Assembly (NCBI GenBank): GCA_905234265.1
Contig: CAJOHJ010000007.1
Span: forward strand, 152,304 to 216,303
Length of the DNA stretch: 64,000 bases
Origin: an uncultured Prevotella sp.
GTDB taxonomy: Bacteria > Bacteroidota > Bacteroidia > Bacteroidales > Bacteroidaceae
Direction of reading: 5' to 3'
Under the pieces are notes generated by a model, which was not told the DNA's origin, did not search any database, and saw only the letters and a list, made by a program, of their open reading frames with translations. How positions within the stretch are numbered: position 1 is the first letter of the stretch; each line of letters opens with the position of its first letter. A program made the position numbers and the translations under genes. Below are positions 35,449 through 42,783 of the stretch, one piece after another.

Positions 35449-36558
35449 CTATTTCCCGTTCCAGCTGTTGATGAGGTCTGCTACAATTCTTGCCTCTTCA
35501 ACACTGACGACAGGACTGATGGGCAGGCTCAGCTCCTCATTGTGTATCTGTTCCGTAACTGGCAGTGATAAATGTCGCCATTGCCTATAGCATTCTTGAT
35601 GATGCGGTGGAATAGGGTAGTGGATGAGCGTCTCGACGCCTGTACTGTTAAGATAGTCCCGAAGGGCATTGCGCTGCTTGCAGAGAATGGGAAATATGTG
35701 GTAGACATTCTCTGCATCATCTCTTCGCAAGGGCAGCATGATGTCAGGATGGTGAATGCTGTCGTAGTAAGTGGCTGCTATTGAGCGACGCTTCACGTTG
35801 TCTTCATCCAGATGCCTTAGTTTGACATTCAGAATGGCAGCCTGCAGTTCGTCCATCCTACTGTTGCGCCCTGCATATTGGAACACATACTTTTTATGTG
35901 AGCCATAATTGGAAATGGCACGCACAATTTCTGCCAACGACGCATCGTCAGTAGTTACAGCCCCTGCGTCTCCCAAGGCTCCAAGATTCTTGCCTGGATA
36001 GAAGCTGTGGGCGGCGGCATTGCCTAAGCAGCCAGTAACACGTCCGTCAGCTGTATGGCAGCCATGTGCCTGTGCATTATCTTCTACCAGCAGCAAATTG
36101 TATTTCTTGCAAAGTTGTGAAATGGCAGAAGTGTATGCACAGCGTCCATAAAGGTGAACGATAAGCAGCGAGCGCGTCTTTTCTGTGATAAGTGACTCTA
36201 TCTGTGTGTCATCAATTACTAAAGAGTCCTTGCGAGGCTCAGCAAGTATAGGCACCAGACCGTTTTCTGTGAGAGCCAGAATGGTGGCAATGTAAGTGTT
36301 TGCTGGGACGATTACTTCGTCGCCTTCATGCATTATGCCCTGTTCTATGTAAGCACGATATATTAATGTCAGTGCGTCAAGACCATTGCCGACACCGACG
36401 CAATACTTGCTTCCAATATACTCTGCATAGTGCTGTTCGAAAGAATGTAATTCCTTGCCCAACAGATACCATCCTGATGACAACACACGCTGCATGGCTG
36501 TATTCAGCTCTTCAGCGTATTGTGCATTTATAGCCTGTAGGTCCAAGTATTTTATCAT
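35449..36558 (-). CDS. DegT/DnrJ/EryC1/StrS-family sugar aminotransferase
   Basis: A 369-residue PLP-dependent aminotransferase acting on nucleotide-linked keto-sugars for surface polysaccharides. VGVGNGLDALTLIYRA binds PLP, VEDNAQAHG carries the PLP-contact Asp, and the Schiff-base lysine is in SFYPGKNLGALGDAGA. The closest type is the FdtB-like 3-amino-3,6-dideoxyhexose transaminase, but substrate cannot be fixed by sight. ATG at 36558 (MIKYLDLQAIN) matches family starts. It follows secG on the minus strand after a strong hairpin, so it may be separately transcribed. Confidence 0.87.
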   Translation of the reverse strand: MIKYLDLQAINAQYAEELNTAMQRVLSSGWYLLGKELHSFEQHYAEYIGSKYCVGVGNGLDALTLIYRAYIEQGIMHEGDEVIVPANTYIATILALTENGLVPILAEPRKDSLVIDDTQIESLITEKTRSLLIVHLYGRCAYTSAISQLCKKYNLLLVEDNAQAHGCHTADGRVTGCLGNAAAHSFYPGKNLGALGDAGAVTTDDASLAEIVRAISNYGSHKKYVFQYAGRNSRMDELQAAILNVKLRHLDEDNVKRRSIAATYYDSIHHPDIMLPLRRDDAENVYHIFPILCKQRNALRDYLNSTGVETLIHYPIPPHHQECYRQWRHLSLPVTEQIHNEELSLPISPVVSVEEARIVADLINSWNGK

Positions 36559-36575
36559 TTTTTTTAAAATACAAC

Positions 36576-36620
36576 ACTTGGAGGCACGAAGGCAGTCATT
36601 TTTCCTCCGTACCTCCAAGT
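36576..36620 (-). terminator. Hairpin after secG
   Basis: ACTTGGAGG (36576-36584) and CCTCCAAGT (36612-36620) form a perfect 9-bp stem with a partially paired loop. On the minus strand it is followed by GTTGTATTTT. It lies between secG and the DegT gene. Confidence 0.6.
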
Positions 36621-36644
36621 TTAATTTGACGATTACTGTAAAGA

Positions 36645-37037
36645 TTACTTCTTTGCAGGAGCCTCAGGTGCAGCAGGAGTTGCTGGAGCTTCTGTTGCTG
36701 CTGCTGGAGCCGCACTCTCTTTCTGCTGAGCTGCACCAAAGCCTGGCAGATTGTTGGGATTAGTAACAGGGTTCTCGTAGTTTTCCATTACGGAAGACTC
36801 TGTGCTTGCCGTCGGGGCAACCCAGGCGCAGATGATGCTGATAACTACCATTGCGGCTGCCAAACCCCAAGTGGCTTTCTCAATGAAGTCGGTTGTCTTG
36901 CGGACACCGGCAACCTGATTGTAGCCTGCAAAACTTGACGAAAGGCCACCGCCTTTAGATTCTTGGATAAGTACTATTCCAATCATTAGTACTGCTGCAA
37001 TTACAATAAGAATTACAAATAATGTGTAAAGTCCCAT
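36645..37037 (-). CDS. secG: Protein translocase subunit SecG
   Basis: A 130-residue protein: two transmembrane helices (about residues 3-22 and 58-75) joined by the conserved GGGLSSSFAGYNQVAG loop, then an Ala/Pro-rich acidic-basic tail. SecG is the small accessory subunit of the SecYEG channel in the inner membrane. The loop and length up to residue 80 match the family; the low-complexity tail is common in Bacteroidetes. It is the last gene of the lptE-TPR-secG run, 6 nt after the TPR gene. Confidence 0.93.
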   Translation of the reverse strand: MGLYTLFVILIVIAAVLMIGIVLIQESKGGGLSSSFAGYNQVAGVRKTTDFIEKATWGLAAAMVVISIICAWVAPTASTESSVMENYENPVTNPNNLPGFGAAQQKESAAPAAATEAPATPAAPEAPAKK

Positions 37038-37043
37038 GTTGAT

Positions 37044-37844
37044 TTACTTTTTAATTTTGTTATTATTAATTATTAGTTTCTCTAAAAATCTTATCTGATC
37101 TGCAAAATATGCATTCTTGCTTGGATGCTGGGCTGAGAGCCTTTCAATGATGTCTATCGCTTTCTGATATCTTCCTTGCTTGATGTATATCCTTGCCAAT
37201 GTCTCGGTGAAATATTCTTCTTCATCATCACTGGCAGGCATCTCTGTATATTGTTCTTCAGACGCGGCAGGGTTGGCAGTCTTGTCTTGAAGCAACAAGT
37301 GGCCTTGGTCCTGCTCTAAGAAATTGTCTATAAGCGTCTGCCCTTTCATTTGTGGAGCATCATCTACGCCACTGTAATCTTCAGAGGCCAACAGATAGCT
37401 TACATAGTCAACGGTAGCATCCGCAGGCGTTGGCATGCGCTTCTTGGCTGGTGAAACTTCCTCAAAGGGCATTCCCTCAAGGAATGATTCTATTATGGAA
37501 GCTGTACGGTCTTCTCCTGAAAGACTTTCAGCATTGCCTATGTTGTTTTGTCCGTTGCCATTTCTGCCTGTGCCTTTTTGTACATTGTCATTCCTGCCTG
37601 CAGTCTTTATCTGGTAGTGTGCATACTCAACCATACGGAATATGGAGCGTCTGTCGGTAATGTAGACTGCAGCTTTGTTAAGCTCTTCTCCGAATGTCGG
37701 GTCATGCATGATGTACAGGTTTTGCAGCATCAGCAGTCTCAGTGTCTGGAAATATGGATTGACAGCAAGAGAAGACCGCAACTCATAAAGAGTGTTACGA
37801 TCCATCTTCTCTGGGTGGTTTATCAATTCCGTTATTTCCATCAT
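37044..37844 (-). CDS. TPR-containing protein of unknown function
   Basis: About 266 residues, cytoplasmic (no signal peptide). The N-terminal ~75 residues (LYELRSSLAVNPYFQTLRLL, then AAVYITDRRSIFR) are a conserved Bacteroidales block I recall from genes next to secG. A low-complexity middle rich in Asn and Gly follows, and a TPR-like C-terminus (TETLARIYIKQGRYQKAIDI). Two adjacent Met codons (37844, 37841) are probable starts; an upstream ATG at 37868 adds eight residues. Context between lptE and secG suggests an envelope-related role but gives no mechanism. Confidence 0.75.
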   Translation of the reverse strand: MMEITELINHPEKMDRNTLYELRSSLAVNPYFQTLRLLMLQNLYIMHDPTFGEELNKAAVYITDRRSIFRMVEYAHYQIKTAGRNDNVQKGTGRNGNGQNNIGNAESLSGEDRTASIIESFLEGMPFEEVSPAKKRMPTPADATVDYVSYLLASEDYSGVDDAPQMKGQTLIDNFLEQDQGHLLLQDKTANPAASEEQYTEMPASDDEEEYFTETLARIYIKQGRYQKAIDIIERLSAQHPSKNAYFADQIRFLEKLIINNNKIKK

Positions 37845-37868
37845 TTTATTCTCTAAGTCGGTTTGCAA

Positions 37869-37950
37869 CCTTCTCTATGCTGTTCCTTCTACCTTTTCTA
37901 TATTGTTTCCTTCTGTCTCCTCTATATTGCCTTCTGCCTGTCTCTAAGTT
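37869..37950 (-). repeat. Degenerate ~22-nt tandem repeats before the TPR gene
   Basis: Three to four imperfect copies of a pyrimidine-rich unit (plus strand TTCTCTATATTG.TTCCTTCTG.C) fill the gap between the LptE stop codon and the TPR gene start. On the transcribed strand it is a purine-rich leader. Confidence 0.6.
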
Positions 37951-37961
37951 TATTTATTCTT

Positions 37962-38462
37962 CTACCAGTTGGCAACTGTTGCATTGAATATCTGGTCGCA
38001 CAAGTCTTCCACCATTTGAGTCACCAGCTGCTCCTGAACGGAATTCAGCGACTGGGTGGTTTCGTATGTAGAGCTTGCAGTAAACTGCCGTTCAAAGTCT
38101 TCGCTGTGATTGGCATTGTTGGTAAAACGTACATTCACCGTCATCGAAAGTTCTGTCTGTGCAGAATAACCCTCTGCCGACACAGATTTGTTGCGTTGCT
38201 GATATTGGGTGATTTCCCCCTCTATTTTAAGGTCACCATTCCTTTTCACCTGCTGCAACCTTGTGTGGTTGGCAAATTGGTCTTTAAGCTGATTGTTGAA
38301 CATAGGCCCCATAGGTCCCCACACATAGCTTGAGCGCAAAGGGAATTCTGCAATCTGAATAGTTTTCGTTTTAGTATAGTCTATGCTTGCTCCATTAAAC
38401 TTATAGCTAACACTGCATGACACCATCAACACATTCATAAGCAGGAACAGCAGACATGCCAT
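37962..38462 (-). CDS. lptE: LptE-like LPS assembly lipoprotein (alternative internal start within the fused frame)
   Basis: This entry marks the 166-residue LptE module of the fused frame as a possible independent product. From ATG 38462 it would have a normal lipoprotein signal (CLLFLLMNVLMVSC, Cys16), followed by the LptE fold that ends DLCDQIFNATV. An outer-membrane lipoprotein cannot function when tethered to a DNA-binding AAA protein unless it is cleaved or made separately, so internal initiation is the simplest explanation. No strong Shine-Dalgarno sequence precedes it, but those are rare in this phylum. Confidence 0.6.
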   Translation of the reverse strand: MACLLFLLMNVLMVSCSVSYKFNGASIDYTKTKTIQIAEFPLRSSYVWGPMGPMFNNQLKDQFANHTRLQQVKRNGDLKIEGEITQYQQRNKSVSAEGYSAQTELSMTVNVRFTNNANHSEDFERQFTASSTYETTQSLNSVQEQLVTQMVEDLCDQIFNATVANW

Positions 38463-39689
38463 GCCATATTGCTTCAGCCTTCTGTATAGCGTACGGTCAC
38501 TGATGCCCAGCTCCTGGGCAGCTTTTTTTCTGTTGCCGCCGTTTCTTGCCAGAGCTTTCTCCAGAGCCCGGCGGCTCCATTCGTTGACATTCAGATTTTC
38601 CGGTTCGGGTTCTACATATTCCTCGGCTTCAGCATCGACAGCCAGTTGCTGCGCAGGTGTTGTGATGCCAGTGTATGGCATGATGGATGTTGACTGCAAC
38701 TGTGAGCCTGCCATCGTACCGCTGCCCTGCAAACCATTTCCCTTGATGTCTTCAATCTGTTTCTTGAGAGTACTCATCTCGTGTCGCATGTCATTGACGC
38801 TGGAGCGCAGGTCGAAAAGGATTTTGTAGAGAATTTCACGCTCATTCTCAAACGAGTGATCACTCCCGTTATTAATGGTGGCAAGCTGAGTGGTGACAAC
38901 ATCCTGAGGGATAAATTTTCTGAGAATGTCAGCAGTGATAAGCCTTTCCTTGCTGAAAATAGAAATCTGCTCCGTGACGCTCTTCAGCTGACGGATGTTG
39001 CCAGGCCATTTATACTGCATCAGCATGCCCTTGGCTTCGTCGGTCAGCGTTATTCTCTCCATCTTGTAGCGCTCAGCCATTTCCATGGCAAAGAGTCTGA
39101 AGAGCAGAACAATGTCTTCGCCACGTTCCCTAAGGGCAGGCATCTGGATGTTTATGCGGTTCAGACGGTAGTATAGGTCGCTGCGGAATTTTCCCTCGCT
39201 GATAGCCTTTTCTATGTTGACATTTGTAGCTGCGACAACTCTGACGTCAGTTTTCCTAACCTCAGTGGCACCTACAGGAATGTATTCGCCATTTTCCAGC
39301 ACCCTAAGCAGTCTTGCTTGAGTAGCCATTGGCAGTTCGCCAACTTCATCCAGGAAAATAGTTCCTTTGTTGGCAACACCGAAATATCCTGGCGAGTCAT
39401 TGATGGCTCCTGTGAACGAACCTTTCACGTGGCCGAACAGTTCTGAGTCGATAGTGCCTTCTGGAATGGCTCCGCAGTTGATGACGAAATACTTCTCCCT
39501 TCTGCGTGGCGAGTTATCATGGATAATTCTCGGCAGGATGTCCTTACCGACACCGCTTTCGCCGATAATGAGTACACTAAGGTCAATAGGCGCAACCTTA
39601 AGGGCCACGTCAAGTGCATTGTTCAAAGCCTCGCAATTACCTACGATTTTGTAACGCTGCTTAATGGCTTGAAGTTCTTCTGTACTCAT
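37962..39689 (-). CDS. Sigma-54-dependent activator fused in frame to LptE lipoprotein
   Basis: A single 575-codon frame. Residues 1-409 are a PspF-like activator with no N-terminal sensor: Walker A GESGVGKD (43-50), the sigma-54-contact loop GSFTGA, Walker B TIFLDEV, and a C-terminal Fis-type helix-turn-helix ending RRLKQYG. Directly after it, residues 410-575 are a Bacteroidetes LptE: hydrophobic signal, lipobox MVSC (Cys425), then SVSYKFNGASIDY. LptE is normally a separate outer-membrane lipoprotein that plugs LptD. There is no stop codon at the junction (GGC ATG GCA). Either a fusion protein is made, or the ATG at 38462 also starts free LptE. The start at 39689 is set by a promoter element at 39706-39699. 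Confidence 0.85.
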   Translation of the reverse strand: MSTEELQAIKQRYKIVGNCEALNNALDVALKVAPIDLSVLIIGESGVGKDILPRIIHDNSPRRREKYFVINCGAIPEGTIDSELFGHVKGSFTGAINDSPGYFGVANKGTIFLDEVGELPMATQARLLRVLENGEYIPVGATEVRKTDVRVVAATNVNIEKAISEGKFRSDLYYRLNRINIQMPALRERGEDIVLLFRLFAMEMAERYKMERITLTDEAKGMLMQYKWPGNIRQLKSVTEQISIFSKERLITADILRKFIPQDVVTTQLATINNGSDHSFENEREILYKILFDLRSSVNDMRHEMSTLKKQIEDIKGNGLQGSGTMAGSQLQSTSIMPYTGITTPAQQLAVDAEAEEYVEPEPENLNVNEWSRRALEKALARNGGNRKKAAQELGISDRTLYRRLKQYGMACLLFLLMNVLMVSCSVSYKFNGASIDYTKTKTIQIAEFPLRSSYVWGPMGPMFNNQLKDQFANHTRLQQVKRNGDLKIEGEITQYQQRNKSVSAEGYSAQTELSMTVNVRFTNNANHSEDFERQFTASSTYETTQSLNSVQEQLVTQMVEDLCDQIFNATVANW

Positions 39690-39698
39690 TTTGACCTG

Positions 39699-39706
39699 CA
39701 AAGTTA
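39699..39706 (-). promoter_or_regulatory. Putative -7 element for the sigma-54 activator/lptE unit
   Basis: TAACTTTG on the minus strand, with only 9 nt between it and the ATG at 39689, so the transcript would have a leader of about 3-4 nt or none. It excludes the upstream ATG at 39701 as a start. Confidence 0.5.
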
Positions 39707-39858
39707 AGCATTTAAAGAGAGAAATGAAAAAAAAGCGTGCATTTTTTTCGTTTCTGCTTGAAAATCAATTTCGGTGTCAATTTCGGAGTCAATCTTGTGT
39801 TAATTTTGGCAGAGCAAAGCAAAATATTTTGGCAAATAAAGATGAAACAAAAAATATA

Positions 39859-40956
39859 TTATTCTTCTTTCTTCCTTACGGCAAAGCGGCTCTTGTCTCC
39901 GTCCTCCTTCTTTTCGTGAAAGAGTTTTGGGAGCGGATTCTTCAGAGGCTCGTCATAATTCTGCCTGTTACGCCAGATGTCAATAGCCGTGTATATTGCC
40001 TGACGCATGGAATTCTCGTCGGCAATGCCTTTACCTGCAATGTCGTATGCGGTGCCATGGTCCGGTGATGTTCTGACCAGCGTCAGGCCTGCACTGTAGT
40101 TGACACCATCGTCTAAGGCTATAGTTTTGAATGGTGCCAGGCCTTGGTCGTGATACATTGCCAAAACGCCGTCGAATTTGCTGAATGCTCCACTTCCGAA
40201 GAAACCGTCGGCAGCATAGGGGCCGAAGGCTTGTATGCCTTTGCTGGCAAGTTCTTCTATTGCAGGAGCGATAACTTCCTTCTCCTCATTGCCCAGCAGG
40301 CCGTTGTCGCCAGAATGCGGATTTAGAGCCAGCACAGCTATGCGTGGTATTGAAATGCGGAAATCTCGCTTTAGCGAAGAATGGAAAATGGTACACTTCT
40401 CGATGATGCTTTCCCGTGTGATGTGCTGTGCAATGTCCTTGATTGGCAGATGGGTAGTGACAAGAGCTACGCGAAGTGTCTCGTTCATCAGTATCATGAG
40501 TGCCTTTTGTCCGTTGCCGACGCTGGCTTCAATATATTCCGTATGTCCAGGGAAAGAAAAGCCTTCTCCGTGTATTGTTGCCTTGTTGATCGGGGCCGTA
40601 ACCAATACATCGTACAAGCCGCTTCTGTAGTCAGTCATGGCCCTGTCGAGGGCTTTCAATGCTGCCTGTCCGGCTTCCGCAGACGGCGTGCCATACTCCA
40701 CCTTGACTTCTTCGTCGAAGCACGACAAAAGGTTCAGACGGCCGTCGACAGCTTCCTCTGCATTGTTTATGACGCTGAAATTGGTTTCAAGATTCAAGGC
40801 TTTGCGATGATATGCAGCCAGTTTCGGTGAACCGTAGATTATTGGCGTGCAAAGTTCAAGCATTGCCGGGTCGGCAAAAGTCTTTAATATTATCTCGTAG
40901 CCTATTCCATTTGTGTCTCCATGCGTGATAGCCACGCGAATATTCCTTTCTTCCAT
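39859..40956 (-). CDS. pdxA: 4-hydroxythreonine-4-phosphate dehydrogenase
   Basis: A 365-residue enzyme of the DXP-dependent pyridoxal phosphate pathway. The N-terminus (RVAITHGDTNGIGYEIILK) and the metal-binding histidines in FPGHTEY, LALNPHSGDNG and MYHDQGLAPFK identify it. The lysine-rich last ~30 residues extend past the usual C-terminus (family about 330 residues). Its start lies 1 nt from the rlmN stop codon, so it belongs to the ftsK-lolA-rlmN-pdxA run. Confidence 0.94.
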   Translation of the reverse strand: MEERNIRVAITHGDTNGIGYEIILKTFADPAMLELCTPIIYGSPKLAAYHRKALNLETNFSVINNAEEAVDGRLNLLSCFDEEVKVEYGTPSAEAGQAALKALDRAMTDYRSGLYDVLVTAPINKATIHGEGFSFPGHTEYIEASVGNGQKALMILMNETLRVALVTTHLPIKDIAQHITRESIIEKCTIFHSSLKRDFRISIPRIAVLALNPHSGDNGLLGNEEKEVIAPAIEELASKGIQAFGPYAADGFFGSGAFSKFDGVLAMYHDQGLAPFKTIALDDGVNYSAGLTLVRTSPDHGTAYDIAGKGIADENSMRQAIYTAIDIWRNRQNYDEPLKNPLPKLFHEKKEDGDKSRFAVRKKEE

Positions 40957-40957
40957 A

Positions 40958-42088
40958 TTATAGATTCTGATTTTTTATTATTTCTTTATTCTTGGCTGTC
41001 GAGAGCAGTCCGCAGGCAGCCATGATGTCCTGTCCTCTGCTGGCTCTTATGGTAGTGGTTATGCCATGACTGTTCAAGTAGTCGCGCAATGCTTCCATGC
41101 GTTTTTCATTGCTTGACGGCAGCCCGGCGTCGGGTATTTCGTGAAAGCGGATAAGGTTGACCCTGCATTCCAGTCCCTGAAGCAGTCGCACAATCTCACG
41201 TGCATGAACCATAGTGTCGTTCATGCCTCCGAAGCAGATATATTCAAATGTACACCGCTTTTGGTGCGAAAAGTCGTATTGCTTAAGCATGGCGACAGTT
41301 TCCGCGATGGCCATAGAATTCTCAGCAGGCATCAGCTGTCGTCGCTGCTCGTGGATGGGGGAGTGCATAGATATGGCCACGTGGCACTCGCTCTCATCGA
41401 GAAATCTCTTCAGTTTTCCTTTTATTCCCACACTGCTGACCGTTATCCGTCGAGGACTCCACTGCCAGCCCCAGTCGGCTGTCAGAATATTGCATGCGGT
41501 AAGGATGGCGTCGAGATTGTCCATGGGTTCTCCCTGTCCCATAAAGACAATGTTGGTAAGCTTGTCTGTGCCGGTAATGCTGCTGCCAGTTGACAGCCCG
41601 TCTATTGGCGGCAATGCAAAAATCTGATTGAGGATGTCTGCAGCCGTAAGATCCCCATGCCAGCCTTGCTTCCCAGTCTGGCAGAATAGGCAGTTCATCT
41701 TGCAGCCTACCTGGCAAGAGACACAGAGCGTGGCACGGTCGCCGTCGGGAATGTAGACAGTTTCGACATATTGCCTACTGGCTATGTCCGTGCCCTGGCT
41801 GTTATTGTCTTTTCTCCTGCCGCCAGCTACAGGGAAAAGGTATTTTATGGTACCGTCCTTGCTCCGTTGCATGTCAGCAGGGGGCAGAAATCCGACTTCA
41901 TAGTTTTCCTTCAGCAACTCCCTGTTAGCCTTTGAGATATTCGTCATGTCATCGATGCTCCTGACATGCTTCATGTAGAGCCACTGACAAATCTGCTTTG
42001 CCGTGAACGACGACATTCCGAGGGCTGTTGTTGCAGTCTTCAGTTCGTCCAGAGTCATTCCCAGGAGTCGTTGTTTTTTCTGGCTCAT
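40958..42088 (-). CDS. rlmN: Dual-specificity RNA methyltransferase RlmN
   Basis: A 376-residue radical-SAM enzyme that methylates C2 of A2503 in 23S rRNA and A37 of some tRNAs. The cluster motif is CxxxCxxC in CQVGCKMNCLFC, GQGEPMDN follows, and the C-terminal conserved Cys lies in SRGQDIMAACG. An insertion around residues 75-95 (GGRRKDNNSQGTDIA) is longer than in E. coli. It sits between the LolA-like gene and pdxA. Confidence 0.95.
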   Translation of the reverse strand: MSQKKQRLLGMTLDELKTATTALGMSSFTAKQICQWLYMKHVRSIDDMTNISKANRELLKENYEVGFLPPADMQRSKDGTIKYLFPVAGGRRKDNNSQGTDIASRQYVETVYIPDGDRATLCVSCQVGCKMNCLFCQTGKQGWHGDLTAADILNQIFALPPIDGLSTGSSITGTDKLTNIVFMGQGEPMDNLDAILTACNILTADWGWQWSPRRITVSSVGIKGKLKRFLDESECHVAISMHSPIHEQRRQLMPAENSMAIAETVAMLKQYDFSHQKRCTFEYICFGGMNDTMVHAREIVRLLQGLECRVNLIRFHEIPDAGLPSSNEKRMEALRDYLNSHGITTTIRASRGQDIMAACGLLSTAKNKEIIKNQNL

Positions 42089-42101
42089 ACGCTACGCTTG
42101 T

Positions 42102-42716
42102 TTATCTGAGGTCAATGAATTCAGCTGTTGGGAAATCCTTAGAATTGAAGCAGAAGATAGCATCAGGCTGGGCCGTCACCTTGAAGTTGGTGATGTCGAT
42201 GGCAGTCACACCTTTGGCAGTTTTATATGTTATCTGACTCGGCGTGTAGCTTTTTTGTGCCACCGTGATACTCATCTCCTGAATGTTCTTCTTTTTGTCT
42301 TTCGCATACAGGCGTACATAATAATTCTTTCCAACCTTCTCCAACGTGTACGAATAACCGTTCTTGTACATGTAGATGAAATTGTATGGATTGATGGTTG
42401 CCAGCTGCGTTTCTGTAGGGGTAGTCACATTCACCTCATCGTTCTTCTTTATGTAGGTCCACATCGTCTTCCCGTCAAACCAGATTGTTGCCTGTGGCGT
42501 TGTGGCATGGAATTTCTTCCCTTTGACGAAGATGGTTCCAGTGGCATTCAGATTGACGCCCTTGCTGCTCTTTATGCTGAAATTAGCCCGTACACCGTCT
42601 TTTGCTGACACTACGGCGGCTGTCTTGTCCAAAACTTCCCTGGCCGTCTGAGCCTGCGAGGGCATGACAGCTGCCAACAGCAGCATAAAGGACAAAAGAA
42701 TATTTCTGTGCTTCAT
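42102..42716 (-). CDS. LolA-like outer-membrane lipoprotein carrier
   Basis: A 204-residue protein with a signal peptide (LLSFMLLLAAVMPSQAQ) and a LolA-type half-barrel: AREVLDKTAAVV, ATGTIFVKGKKFHA, DGKTMWTY and the closing FKVTAQPDAIFCFNSKDFP. LolA shuttles lipoproteins across the periplasm. Start ATG 42716 is chosen because the open frame upstream (to 42770) runs through a duplicated 15-nt leader and gives a poor signal peptide. It follows ftsK, as is common in Bacteroidetes. Confidence 0.85.
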   Translation of the reverse strand: MKHRNILLSFMLLLAAVMPSQAQTAREVLDKTAAVVSAKDGVRANFSIKSSKGVNLNATGTIFVKGKKFHATTPQATIWFDGKTMWTYIKKNDEVNVTTPTETQLATINPYNFIYMYKNGYSYTLEKVGKNYYVRLYAKDKKKNIQEMSITVAQKSYTPSQITYKTAKGVTAIDITNFKVTAQPDAIFCFNSKDFPTAEFIDLR

Positions 42717-42746
42717 AGTAATCGTCTGTAATGTAATAGTCTGTAA
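42717..42746 (-). repeat. Duplicated 15-nt leader before the LolA-like gene
   Basis: On the plus strand AGTAATCGTCTGTAA is followed directly by TGTAATAGTCTGTAA, two mismatches apart, immediately upstream of the start codon. Confidence 0.6.
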
Positions 42747-42783
42747 AACAATAATATTCGTCGGACTCAAAGTCCTTGTTCAG

